Shown here in pieces: positions 27,578 to 40,080 of a stretch of 64,000 bases of DNA (position 1 is its first letter; the number at the start of each line of letters is the position of its first letter). The stretch is from assembly GCA_000787465.1 (NCBI GenBank), contig JSYX01000012.1, forward strand, positions 1-64,000. The letters run 5' to 3'. The notes beneath the pieces are model-generated. The model was given only the letters and a program-made list of their open reading frames with translations, was not told the DNA's origin and ran no database searches. Source of the DNA: Thermomucor indicae-seudaticae. Lineage: Eukaryota; Mucoromycota; Mucoromycetes; Mucorales; Lichtheimiaceae. A program made the position numbers and the translations under genes.

Positions 27578-29827
27578 TTAGCTGAAGGAATCTCGAGTCA
27601 GTAACCGTTTCTCGGGATCAGGCGTCCTGCTCCGTGTCATTGATAACCGTGATGTTGTTGAAACGGATTCAATACTTTGTCGTCCTTCGAGAGGCAAAGC
27701 CTCGATGAGATTGCCGTTAGCGACGTCCTCTTGCAGCAAACTGTATTCCACCGAATCGGTTTTTGAGACCTTTTTGTCACGGCGACGCAGATATCCGATG
27801 CATGCAAAGCATGCGATGGATCCAGCAACGAATCCTACACTGGCTGTGAATCCTCTGGCTGTACATAACCCGACATCTAATGAGTCCAGGATCTATGTCA
27901 CATCGTCTGGGTATATAGTACTTGCAATAATAAGGTGCATCTATGATGTCGGGTGTGAATATCCTCTGAGCTATATCCATTGTTCCCCTCCACACAAACA
28001 TACCGGTTACTGGCCAGAGAACGAGCGGAGCCCATATATACATGGCAGAAGAAGAAGTATTCATTGTGGCAATGGCAAGCGCTCTTGACTCGATATCTTT
28101 TGCCATGATCTCACTTGCCCATGTCATAATGATCTGGCGCTAGTGTTAGGGCTTTGGTTCCCTTTTCGCTTAACGTAATGCGGAAAATGACTTACCGGCG
28201 CACTGGCAGCAAGACTGGCGTGGGTCAACACAAAAGCGAAGTAAAGAACCCCAAACGGCTGAACGAATGCCATAAGCATGCTAGGAAATAAGACAAGTCC
28301 TTATTAAAACCGTATTTCCTTGCCAATTCCTTCTTTCTCATCTTGCCTGCAGCCTACGAGTCCCAGAAAATCTGGCACAAGGATACACCTATGTAAGTAT
28401 TTCACATCAAAATTGATGGTTATTGATGTCAGCGACTTGATGAAAAGAAAAAAAAAGGCATACCATAGCCGGTTGCGAAAATAATCGCTTAGAAAACCGT
28501 TCAATAATCCCAGCAGCATGCTGATAAACATGTCCGGCTGACCACAAGACTTAGCAAAGCGAAACAAAAGACAAAACAGGACAGCGTCATGATGTATAGC
28601 ACTTACTGAAGTCAACAAGTTTGCAGTGACCGAGTCATATCCCAATCGCTTTGCGACAATGCCCAAGACATGAGCTGCCCCGATAGCCAAATGAAGAGTC
28701 GTCCATCCGATGACCAGCAGATAAACGTAGACGTTCGAGACCATATCACGCAGTACCTTTGCGTTCCAGATATCCTGTTTGGTTTCTCTACCTTCTTCGT
28801 TCATCCGATGTACGGCAAGGCGACGCTCCTATACATACGTGAGTTTATTATTTCTGGGGTATTCACTTCACAGCTAGGTGGCCCAACAATTACTTTTTCG
28901 CTGAGCCATCGTGTATTGTGCGGGTAATCGGGCATATTTTTGTAGCCGAATATCGCGAGTGCCAGAGTGAATGTTGCATCAACGACAAACATCCAGCGCC
29001 AGCTATGTGCAAGGAGTCCAGTCAAGTTAAGAAGCTGAAAACGAAAGTGTGAAATGTTTTCCTCGTTAACAAACCCGCTGATGCCTAGAACGCCATCCAC
29101 GGTCTTCAGTAGAACCGCTTGCACGAGACCGCTGAGGCCGGCACCCAAGGAGCCAAAGATGGTGATCAATGCAGCCCTTTTTCCCATTTCCTTCTTTGTG
29201 TACCATGTTCCGATCAGGAACATGATGCCAGGCAAGAATCCTGCCTCGGCAAGTCCGAGCATCAATCGCAAGCAATAGACAGCATACACGGAGCGAACAC
29301 AAGCCATCGAAAAGGTAATGATGCACCATATGACCTCCAAAAGAGGGAGGTAACGAGATGGCCTGAGCTTAGACAAGAGGATATTGGACGGTATCTGCAT
29401 TCTATACATAAAGGAAACAATTGGTTGGGGGGCGTAGAGGCAGCCCATTTCTGCTCTAGGGTCGATCTTACACTAGGTATCCAATCATGAAAAGCACAGA
29501 CATCCAATTGTATTGCGTTCCTTGAATGTTCAGTTCCTCCTCCATACCACTGATGTACGCATTGCCTAAAAGATTTATCGGTCCTTTCGTCCCAAATGTC
29601 GAATTGACTTTTCAAGATGTACCAAGATTGGTGTTATCTAATGTCTTGATCGTGTTTCCAAGCATTGCAAATAACAATAGTCGTCTATCGAGACGCGTTA
29701 ACAGCGTCCGTTCTGTCTCTTCATCGCAACGCTCATGCTGTTGCTCCATGGCGTCATCTATGGGTTCAAGCTCATGCTGTTCCACATTGCTGGCGTCCAA
29801 TGCATGAGATCTGTCTGAGTTGCGCAT
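27578..29827 (-). CDS. Dal5-type MFS permease (anion:cation symporter family)
   Basis: Major facilitator related to yeast allantoate permease Dal5 and other organic-anion or vitamin carriers; the substrate cannot be fixed from sequence. Exon 1 gives an acidic cytosolic N-terminus and RLDRRLLLFAMLGNTIKTLD before the first span. Later exons give QIPSNILLSKLRPSRYLP, a family hallmark, then RLMLGLAEAGFLPGIMFLIG, WYTKKEMGKRAALI, GYKNMPDYPHNTRWLS and TMNTSSSAMYIWAPLVLWP. The C-terminus is a charged cytosolic tail ending RLLTRDSFS. About ten short introns are present and no frame disruption was found. It is divergent from the DMT transporter across about 1.06 kb. Confidence 0.87.
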
Positions 29828-30886
29828 GGATCAACTTTACCCTGCGAGAAAACACAGCTTGTTTCTTCCCACTTGGCGTTATTAGGCAAGGTGCCCAGCA
29901 AATAGTGGTTCCTCCAAGGCCCAACGGATCAACTCGGAAAAGAACAAATATCGGGACAGAGCGTCCCTCTCTGGGTATATGTTATGAATTCAGCGTGCTT
30001 ATACCGGATGACACTTGCAGTGTGAGGTCCATGTGGACTTTGGACCGAACGGCGAACCGGCGTGGGTCCGGACACTGTCTGGTAACCGCACTTGCGGAAT
30101 TTTCGCGGTAGCAAGCATGAAAGAATGTAGGCAGCTTGATGACCCAGCAACCTGTATGGTACGAGTCAATGAGTTCTGTGCAATTTGACTTTCCGGTTAA
30201 GATGGCTCGGATCAGCATTCATTTTCCATGCAAACAAGGACGTAAAGGATACCGGATTTTTCACCGCTATTTGTGATGCTGAAAAGTCTTTTGGCGCTCA
30301 TAACATTTTGCGTTGACTCTACATCCCACACTAGAAAAGCTAATCGAAGGTGGACTCAGCGCAAAAGGGTCTTTGCCAGCAACGTCAAAAGGTTTCCCAC
30401 GAGTGCAGACGGAACGGGAACCAGCCGATAAATGTAGTGTGCCTTGCAGCTGTGTAATTCGGTTCTTGACAGACTTGCCTAAAGAAGCTAGCGAAGCATC
30501 TGCAACGAACTTCCATCAACCTCTGTTTATCGAAGGCAGTTAAAGCGTCACATTCAGCCCAGTCATCATGGTCACTCCCGAGCGCACATTTTCATTAGCA
30601 AAGCGCAGAAGAAAAGCTAGACGCATAGCTGTTTTGGGCTCAAGAAAATCGTGGTGTTACCTGACGCCAGCTGTTCTTTCCAACACCGCCAAAAGACACT
30701 TTGAAAGCGCCACCGAGAGGAAGAAGCTATGCTATCTATAGGCAAGAGCACCATGGACTTATCTTTAAGGGGTTTTGGTTACTGTCACAGTCAAAAAGAC
30801 TGTGTTGCGTCGGCCAGGAAGGGAGGGGGTTTCGGCACAGAAGGGCAGGAAAGGCGGCCCAACACTCCGCTACACATACCCTCATC
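29828..30886. promoter_or_regulatory. Shared promoter region of two transporter genes
   Basis: About 1.06 kb separates two divergently transcribed transporter genes, the Dal5-type permease and the DMT transporter. No coding sequence is convincing here: frames around 30313-30543 and 30701-30880 show no motif. Any shared regulation is an inference from the arrangement. Confidence 0.4.
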
Positions 30887-32442
30887 ATGCATGCATCACC
30901 ATCATGGTTCAATCGAACACGCATTTACATTGTTTTTCATCAACTCTGTTTCCTGTTAACCGGCCTGTCCACGACACTGGGCGTACAGTGGTTGTTTTAT
31001 AAGGGAGCTGCCAGTACGTGACACATTGTGGTTTTGACATTTGAGCAACACAAACACCTAACGCATCTTGGCTTTTTTAACCTTCGACTAGCGGGCGATA
31101 GCTATCTCACTCAGCTCTCACAGTATGTAGGCATGATACTTGTGGGTTGCATCATACCAGTTATTCTAGCGAATAAGAAATCACAATATACCAGTCTCAC
31201 GACAACAGCAGACACGGAGGATGACGAGGTTTGTAGTGTTTACCTGACAGAGGCCAAGCAGACGAAGACAAGACTTACTCGGATGAATACAGAGTGCAAG
31301 TCGTATAAGCATGGAGGTTCTGGATGAAGTCGAGAAACCAAGCCATCATCATCACCATCATACCGAGGAGGCTTGCAGCAATAGCCATGACGGACCTATA
31401 CAGCATAAATCTGTCATCAAGTTAGCCTCGTTGGATGTGGTAGCCAACTTCTGCGTGACCTGGGGATTTTCGATTATTGGTAGTGGCGTATGTCTTTTAC
31501 GCAATGTCTCCTGTCTCTCTTGGTACTCAGATATTCAAGTTATCTCTTAGATGTATCAAGTGATTTACAGCAGCGTCGTTATCTGGTGCGCGATCTTGAC
31601 CTACTTTTTCATGGGTCGTACCTTAACAAGACTTCAGTGGATGGCTATCTTTGGTACCAGTGCCGGCTTGGCGCTCAGCTCTTTGGGCAGTTTCAGTGCT
31701 GGTGACGGAAACGAAAAAGGTCACAATGCTGCCTATCTCATGTTTGGCACACTCATGACGATGGGTGGCACGTTCTTTTATTGTAAGTAAAGGAAGAAGA
31801 AGGAGAGAGAAAAGAAGAGGCTTATATTGACTTTATTTAAGCCTGTGTTTATGTGTATTCGGATCACATTCTCTCGAAGCAAGTTCCACCCCCGTTACCG
31901 GCCAGAGTCTGCTTCACGACCGGACTCTATGCCACTGCCATGTCATTATTATGGATTATGGTATACACCATGCCGCGGTTGGATAACATGATCCATATTA
32001 GTCCGTCCGTCACAATGGCATCAGTATGGACTATGTACGCTGTCGTTACCGTCTCGAATGCCATGCATTCATGGAACTATTATGAACTAATCGAGCGTAC
32101 GGGAAATGTAAGATATGGGCAACTGCAAAAGATCAAGTGACGTGGGACGAACGAGGGGTTTTCATTGACTCGAGCTTGTATATATGTATATATAGGTTGC
32201 AACCGGAATCCTGCAAGGACTTCGAGCTATTCTTGTATATATCTTGAGCGATGCTTGGTTCTGCTCTGTGGATTCTGCTCAATGTAAGCTAGTTTTTTTG
32301 TCCTTTGTGCCTAGCATGTATTGACATCTTTTCGAATTGGTTTATAGGTTTCACTGTGTATAAAGGCTGTGGGTCGATTTTAGTCATAGGATGCGTTCTT
32401 CTGTTTACAGTTGGTGGAAGGCAGACGAAGAAAACTCCGTAA
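30887..32442 (+). CDS. DMT-superfamily (SLC35-like) membrane transporter
   Basis: Predicted ten-span drug/metabolite-transporter protein, closest in style to the SLC35F branch; the substrate is unknown. The first exon starts MHASPSWFNRTRIYIVFHQL and carries LLTGLSTTLGVQWLFYKGA. A GTACGT donor leads to GDSYLTQLSQYVGMILVGC. A cytosolic loop has the run SHHHHHHTEE. Then come DVVANFCVTWGFSIIGSG, MYQVIYSSVVIWCAIL, RTLTRLQWMAIFGTSAGLAL, GILQGLRAILVYILSDAWFC and CGSILVIGCVLLFTVGG. The YQ..YSSVVIW..L..FF.GR segment is typical of the superfamily. Seven short introns were resolved in phase, although the donor after TADTEDDE is atypical (GTTTGT). The product is roughly 370 residues. Confidence 0.82.
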
Positions 32443-33024
32443 ATGCTATTATACTGGGTGCCGTGTGACAATAAACAGCTGCAAGCGAATGACCTTATCT
32501 GCAACATACGTTTCAAACTTGTGGGCATCGGAAATTGGAGCGAGGCTTCACGAGGGTCCCTCGGTCTATTGACTGGTATATTACTGGTTTTTACCTCATA
32601 GGGCACATGGCAGGCGGTATATGGACGATACTGGTGCATTTCTAATCACTTGAGATGCTTGAAGTGAGCCTATAAAGGCATTTAAATAGCAAAAGTTGTC
32701 AATACCGCACCTGTGAGAAAAAAAAGTCGGAAAATGGTCGATATCTCAAGATCAAAGACAGAGGCGGGCAAGCCAAGAGGCCGTTGTTGTTCAGTGGAAC
32801 TGACTGGGCGGAGCGTTACCGATATCATATCAAATTGTATATTAGGCCATTCAGCATTCTGGAAAGTATTGGTTGGGAAAAGACTTGATCCGTAACCTTC
32901 ATGACTTTTAACAGTTGCACGCCAACGGCGGAGGACCGGGGTTATCTACACTATATAGGATAAGCTATGGCCCAAGGACTGAAACCATGTAACCTGCCTT
33001 CTAACACTTCATGCACCCAGCCAA
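32443..33024. other. Intergenic region downstream of the DMT gene
   Basis: No gene is supported. An AATAAA at about 32471 lies shortly after the DMT stop and may be its polyadenylation signal. The short frame at 32713-32895 has no recognisable content. Confidence 0.35.
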
Positions 33025-33403
33025 ATGTCAAGGTGCGTCCTTGCTGAAGGCTTTGACAGCCAGACGCTAACAAGTATGTCGATCAATGAGTTATTCTCTG
33101 AAGAAGCTAATAGGGTCATCGAGTCCTTGAACAAAGATTGGGCGGAGCGAGTACAAGAAAACAAGGTAGTCATGCGAGCAATGAGTTATTCTTTAACCCA
33201 GGGTTTTGGTTTTTGCGATTCGCAATAAGCTTGACTGCATTCAGGCTCCAAAGAACACGCAAGAAGTCGTCCGACATCCCTGTGTGTTAGGCACCAGCGT
33301 CTGGCGTTATAAAACGATCACGGTAAGAGAGAACCGCGGTCGTTGTATGTTTGGCGTACATACTGCGTCTGAAAAGCACTGGCGAATGTTTTGTGCCATC
33401 TGA
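33025..33403 (+). CDS. Possible small orphan gene (three exons)
   Basis: This gene model is tentative. Exon 1 (33025-33165) encodes MSRCVLAEGFDSQTLTSM and then FSEEANRVIESLNKDWAERV. A GTAGTC donor and TTCAG acceptor join APKNTQEVVRHPCVLGTSVW at 33245-33322. A GTAAGA donor and an AAAAG acceptor at 33376 would add a short HWRMFCAI end. The total is about 81 residues. The amphipathic, charged exon 1 and the in-phase splice suggest coding sequence, but I recognise no family. It could also be a fragment of a larger, lost gene. Confidence 0.35.
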
Positions 33404-34132
33404 TCCCAACCCCCGGCACGTATTATGAGAAAAGGCGTCCGCGTTGATACTTTTGTCGCTAGCTACGACTTCTGCAGCGAGATAAATGACGGATGCCATA
33501 GTTGAGCATGACCTGTGTCGTCAAGGACCACTCGAAATAACTCTTCAGGCACCTTGTTCCATAGCCTTTCGAAACAACGATATGAGTGGTTACTGAAAGC
33601 GTTAATGTGATGACTTTTGTTTGTATTGGTCTCGAGAAACTGAAAAGTTACACAGAACGCTTGTTTGTCTGAAAAGGATCCAGCTCCCTTTATCTAAGCT
33701 GCTATCAGGATGGTTGTAAATCAGAAACCGATACGTCTTTTCATTGTAGTCATTGTGCTATGTCGTGGGATGAAACATTAATGAAGTTTATATAGATGTG
33801 ACCACATAGCGGATTCCTGAACACGGAGAACTGTGGCACAAAAACATTCAATTTCACACGTTATCGCTGTGCACAACACCACCCCAAATATGCAGAAATC
33901 ACTTGGCCTTTTTACTGACAGTTTGCGGAGTGTGACACAGAGGGAACTTTTTGGAAAACCAGATGGAAATTCCGCTCCCCTTTGTTACTTCATCCTGAGG
34001 AAGTTGCTCAGCCAAAAAAAGTATAAAAGGAGAGATTATTGTTGAATAAAACCTGCCTTTCCCACCTTTTGAAAAAATGCTTCTTGAAAACAAGGGTAAA
34101 GCCCTCTTTTTTGCCGCCCCCAATTGCACAAT
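33404..34132. other. Intergenic region
   Basis: About 730 bp with no supported gene, repeat or RNA. It should hold the promoter of the orphan gene at 34133. Confidence 0.35.
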
Positions 34133-34942
34133 ATGATTCACACCGTCCTAATAACAGATGTTGTTGCCCTGGACCATTCTTCGAATACCACCAAATTTTC
34201 TTCGCTTACACTAGACAATCGTATCAGACCTGACCCGATCGCAGCCTATCAGGATTCTGAAGAAGATGACGACCAAACGACAGAGACAAATGGTACCGAA
34301 AGCGAACATTTAATGATGATATCGGGTCAGCATGACCAATCTATTCCCTCTAATCCGACTTACGACGCTTTACAGCAAGAAATGGAATCGCGCGATGATT
34401 TGCTATATCACCAAAACACTTATTTTATGGATGGCGAAAGTCGTTTTATTTCGGTATGTGTTCCAACCAGAAAGCCCCACCCAACCCTGCTTTCTTACCA
34501 TTCTACATAGCTACCTACACTAGGAAGCGGCAATATGAAATCTGTAGCGCAAATCTCGCGTGTCTTTGAAGAGTGGCTGGAAAGTAAAATGTGCAGCAAA
34601 CGCGAGCAAGAAGAAGATACGTTACCGATCCTCGAGGACAGTGTGGAACAAATTGCAGTGGATATACTAGAAAAGCTAAAGAAGCAGAATATATTCACGG
34701 GGTTCTCCAAAGTGCTAGTCAAAATCCGGACAGGTCACGTCTACACGTATCATCAGCTGGAAGACGGTCAGCCGCTCATTACACAAGAAATGGAGGAATT
34801 TTTCCAGCAATTTCCTTTGTTCTTTGAGATCATCATCCGGACAACCATCTCCCCCGCAGACTCTTCACAACTTCTCTTGATGGTCGAAAACGCTACCGTC
34901 AATCCAGGCAATCCATACAGGCTTATGGAACAGCTGTGCTAA
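34133..34942 (+). CDS. Orphan acidic protein, two exons
   Basis: I do not recognise a family. Exon 1 starts MIHTVLITDVVALDHSS and is Asp/Glu/Thr-rich (DSEEDDDQTTETNGTESEH). A GTATGT donor after GESRFIS joins an acceptor at CTACATAG, in phase, to LPTLGSGNMKSVAQISRVFE. Using the nearer CTAG acceptor instead would hit a stop codon. The C-terminal part looks folded: DILEKLKKQNIFTGFSKVLV, then EEFFQQFPLFFEIIIRTTIS. The product is about 250 residues, with no membrane segment and no signal peptide. Both flanking intergenic regions are plain. Confidence 0.6.
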
Positions 34943-35119
34943 ATTCTTCTTCCTTGTGCAGGCACTCTACTAGCTTATGTAAATAGTCATACATTTGTTA
35001 ATATTATTATCTCTCTTTGGGTCCCCCACGTCAATTAAAGTTTCTGTCTCCTTCCATCTGACCACCACTCCACACACACTTGCTAAAACTCAAATCTCGG
35101 AAAAGTACCCGACTTTTAT

Positions 35120-38100
35120 CTATGTACTTTCGGACATCTCTTTGTATGCACCAAGACTACCACTGGCCTTGACGACAGGATGAGCTGCTCGTGTAGCGTA
35201 TTCCCTGTCTGGCGCCTGATTAGGATCGCCATAGCCACCACCTCCTGGCGTTTGGATAATAATACGGTCTCCCTTGCTAAACATCGCCGTGTTCTTGCCC
35301 GAGAGATTCAGCGTCAACACTTTATCCCCTTGATGTCGCACCCACAAGTTCAGGCCAGGCTTGCCGTCACCTCCGCCATGCAGACCATAAGGTCTGAATA
35401 CTCGTCGTTCAGACAGGATTGAGACCTGGATACCATCCTCCAGAAACTCGATATCACGTATGACCCCATTGCCGCCTCGGTAATAGCCGTCACCGCCCGA
35501 GCCTAACGTCCATCAGATGAGGTCACACCAGCAACAGCCGTCTAATCCTCCAGTTACCTTGTCGTATAGAGAACTCTCGAAGCAAGACAGGATAGCGTCT
35601 TTCGAATATCTCTGGATCTGTGATGCGAGTATTGGTCATGTGCTGGATAATAGTAATAGGAGTGAGACCAAAGCCTCTTAACCATCCCTTTTCTCTCATT
35701 TACCGTATGCACACCATCCTGACCATGCCAGCCGGGCCCAGCACCGTGACCTTTTGAACAAAGCTTATCAGTCAAGCTCCTGTTGTCATTGTTTCGTGAG
35801 AAAGAATTACCTCCTGCAATCGTCTCATAATAACCCCATCCACGAGACCCATCTCCTGTTTCGTCGTTCTTGCCAAACGTGAGGTTATTGCAGTCACCTT
35901 GACTTGCAGCACAGGCGCCAAACGCCTTAAAGACAACATCCACAATACGTTGGCTCGTTAGCACGTTGCCGCCGACCACAGCACAGCTCTCGGAAGGACT
36001 TAGGATTGATCCGGGCGGAATCCGGATATCGATCGGCTCGAGACATCCGGAATTCAACGGTATATCTTGATCGACCAGGCACCGCACACAGTATATCACC
36101 GCACTGTAACAGACACTTTCCGGGGTGTTGGTGTTGCCATATACTTCGGGTCCTGTTCCGTCAAAGTCAAAGACAGCGTCCCCTGTCTCCTCGTTGATAC
36201 TGATCTTTAGACAAATCGGTGTGCCATCGTCCATGTAGTCCACCGCTTTCAGGGCTTCCCCCTTGTGCTTCTTTGAAACCTCCTTGAGTAAGGCACGAAC
36301 AGCACTCTCTGCGTTCTTTCGGATGTGATGCATGTATGCCTGGACAACCTCCAGCGAGTATTCTTCGATGAGCCCCTTGACGAGCTGGATGCCCTTGTGG
36401 TTAGCAGCAATCTGTGCCTTCAAGTCTGGATTTTTTGCTGAGGTTAATCCGAACCTGTCAGTTACAGGCTTTAATTATTCACTTGCCGGAAATATTATCC
36501 CGTAATAGCCGGGTGCCAGAACAACCTGGATAAGACCCTGGTATATCATAGAGGTACTTTTTGATTCCATCCATGTCAATCTTTCCATTGGATACAATCT
36601 TGAAGGATTTGATCGCGGCACCTTCTTGATAAAGCTAGATCATACACCCTCTCAGTCATAATTGCAAGAAAATGCATTTCCTTTGGCTCATTCATATACC
36701 TCTTTTGAGAATGGTGGCATGGAACCTATCTGTTGCTTAGAATAAATCGTTCTCATGACGTCTCGTTGTACTGCTTACCAGCCGTAAGACCACCAATATC
36801 TGCATGATGTGCACGGGAAGCCACGAAAAAGACAATCTTGCCATTGTCAAACACAGGTGTAATGATGGTAATGTCTACAAACAGGCGCGGGAGGTTATTC
36901 AACGTTGAGGAAAAGGCCCAACCAATGTTCCTATGAACACTTGCCAGGTAAATGCGATCCGCCAGCCGCAGGATGGTTGGTCATAATCACGTCGCCTTCC
37001 TTCAAGTCGCCCTTGTAATAATTCATTTGATACGTTACTGCATGGCTCAGAGCGCCCAGATGAACCGGCAAATGAGGCGCGTTGGCGACAAGACCACCGT
37101 CAGGCCCAAAGAGTGCGCATGAGAAATCTAAACGAGTCACTCGTTAGGTAGCCAACCGTCATCTTTTTCTCGCTCGAACTTGCCTAACCGCTCTTTAATA
37201 TTGGTACTGATGGCAGTCTTTTGCAAGCTTCGACCCATCTGCTCGGCAATGCTCATAAATCGGTGGGAGAAAATGGACAGCTGGATTGGCTCCAGTTCCG
37301 TGGTGACCTTCTTCTTTTCGCCCTCGCCTACCGTGATCGTGATATGCTGCGAGGTAATGATGGCAGAACAGAACGGTTCCACGACGATCGTAGCTGTTGC
37401 ATCAATGATAATGGCCGGTCCATCCACCTTGGAACCAGGAGGAAGCTTGTTCAATAGATAAACAGGCACATTGTTATCGCGTCCCGATTCAAAGTAGACA
37501 GAAGTGACGCTGTCGCGATACTTTTCAGGATCCACGGCCTTAATTTCTAGCATCTCGAGCTCTTGCTTGGGAGTCAATCGCTTGTTTGTCATAGTACGTC
37601 CGATACCGCGGATTCGGATATCATCCACAATGATGGCACGGTCAGAAAGAGAAAAACCGAACTCTTGCTTGTACAGCTTGACAAAGACGCTTTCAAAGTC
37701 CCAGGAGTCTTCGGGCTTAAGAGTCATGAGTGCACAGTCGGTGCCTTCGTAACGGAGGTTAAGGTAGATTTCAGTGCCAATGTCTGATTCCTGGAAGCCT
37801 TGCTTTTCGGATAGCTCGGCAGTACAGCTCTTCACCAAGGCCTCCACTCGCTGCTGCAGGCGCGGGATTGATTCCTCAGACAAGGTTTCGGCAGATGGCT
37901 CCTGAACTTCGTGGACAACATCCGCCAGGGCCAAGCCAAATGCGGACAGGATGGAGCTGTGTCGATACAGAATAATCTTGCTGATACCAAGGTTCCGGGC
38001 AATACCACAGGCTAGAATAAAAGACGCCAATTTCAGAAAATACGGTGCGCACTATCATCAAACATTAGTTCATACCATGCTGGCCTCCAGCACCACCAAA

Positions 38101-40080
38101 CACAGCAAGCGTATGATTGCTGGTGTCGTGACCCTTGGCTTCGGTCAAAGAGCGGATAGGACGGCACATGGTCTCGTTGGCGACCTTGATAAAGCCGTAA
38201 ACCACTTCATCAACCGATTTCTGCTCATTTGGATTTGCAGCATTGATTTCCTCAGCAAGTCTTGTGAACTTTTCTCGCACAATATCAACATCCAATGGCT
38301 GATCTTCGGTGGGGCCAAAGATCTTTGGGAAATACTCAGGCAAAAGTCGACCTAAGAACAGATTTGCATCCGACACAGCTAGCGGACCTCCTTTCCTATA
38401 TTCATGTTGTTAGAGGCTCAATATGACATATAGATAACGATGTTTTTTTACCTGTAGCATGCAGGTCCTGGATGAGCGCCGGCACTCTAAAGAAGAAGAA
38501 TAATCATAAGAGGCGAGGAAGAATCAGATGGATTACTGCACTTTACCTCCGGACCAACGACAAACATTCCATTTCTGAAAAACAGCATGGATCCACCACC
38601 AGCAGCCACCGTATTGATGTCCAATTGAGGTGCTTGAATCGTGATACCAGCAGTGGTTGTCTCAAACACATGTTCAAACATGCCACCGTACCGGGACACA
38701 TCTACATTCAGGTCGCGTTTTGTGAAAGGCACCTCACCAATGGATTATTTCTGATTTACCTGTACTTGTGCCGCCCATATCAAATCCAATGACTGGGTCT
38801 CCGTCATCGTCGTAGGATGTGGCGCTATAACCTACGACGCCTCCAGCGGGTCCTGACAAGATGGCCTTGAATCCAGAGAAATTCTTGACGGGGACGAGAC
38901 CACCATCACTTTGCATGAATTGCAGCTTGGTGGTTCCCTTTTCGAACCCGTCGTCAAAACCGCGCACGAATCCTTGAATGTACTTTTGGATGCAAGGTGT
39001 CAAGTAGGCATCCGCTGTAGCCGAAGTGCCTCGAGGCACAATCTTGACCATGGGCATGACGCTATGAGAAAGCGAAATATGTTGGAACCCAATCGACTTT
39101 GCCAGCTCGCCAATCATTATTTCGTGCTCTACAGAACAACGGAAGATTAGCGCGAGTATCGCCAATGCCATCACTCCTTCCTTACCAGGATACGTGTATG
39201 CATGCATAAGACAAATGGCAATGCTCTGGTATCCGTCTGCGTAGAGCTCTTGCAGCTGCTTCTTCACAACATCCATATCTGAAATCACACATACCCTCAG
39301 ATCATGCGACCCAATCCTCCCTCGTCTCCCTGGCCCACTTACCTGGTTTCTTTAGCACGCGCACCCATTCACCGGATACACCCTCGGTCGCCTCTGATAA
39401 CTCTTGAGGATTTTCGACCCGGTCAATGGCTGCTGCCGAATTCAGTAGAACGACGCTAAGAAGGACGTATCAGTTGAATTGAACATGCATGCTGACTCTA
39501 TCACTTTTACCGCTCATCAATTTCCACGACTGCCTGTTGAAGTACGTCAGGTTTACGGATCGAGAGATCAAAGATCCTCGGGCGGGCCTGGTTGCCTGAG
39601 AACGTTCCCCTTTGCAGTTTAAAACCAACAATCTTGATCCCGTTACGCTACACATAGACTTTTTTACCAATCGTCAAGAGGTCCTTAAATCCTTTAGTGA
39701 TAAGGAGAGCACAGCGTTCACCCTTGCGTTCAAGAAGAGCGTTGGTCGCTACCGTGGTACCCATTCTCACGCTATCTATAGCAATAATAATAAGAGTTCA
39801 GAAACTTCCCAGGCAGTCTCTCTCTCTCTCGGGGCAATATACCAATCATGTCGGTTGGCACCGGCTGGTTGCGCTCAATTTTTCTGCCGGTCGCCATTTC
39901 AACGATTCGTCGAATGCCTTCAGTAGGAGCGTCCTTATAGTTGGCCGGATCTTCCGAGAGCAACTTGACGACGAATTCACGAGTGCCCGGTGCACCGGGT
40001 TTGCCCAAGAACCCAATACAGTCCGTAAAAGTGCCTCCTCGATCAATGCAAATGGTAAGCTTGTTCTCTGGAGTGGCCAT
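35120..40080 (-). CDS. OXP1: 5-oxoprolinase (ATP-hydrolysing), HyuA-HyuB fusion
   Basis: Opens 5-oxo-L-proline to L-glutamate using ATP, in the glutathione (gamma-glutamyl) cycle. It is a single chain of about 1,280 residues. The N-terminal HyuA-like half begins [20 protein letters not shown] and includes [57 protein letters not shown] and [19 protein letters not shown]. The C-terminal HyuB-like half includes [73 protein letters not shown] and [10 protein letters not shown]. About 17 introns were traced in phase. Three of them (36426-36486, 36875-36944, 37128-37183) fit only GC-AG borders, each with a GCAAGT donor. I used ATG 40080; an in-frame ATG at 40116 would add an unconserved leader. 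The frame is intact. Confidence 0.95.
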
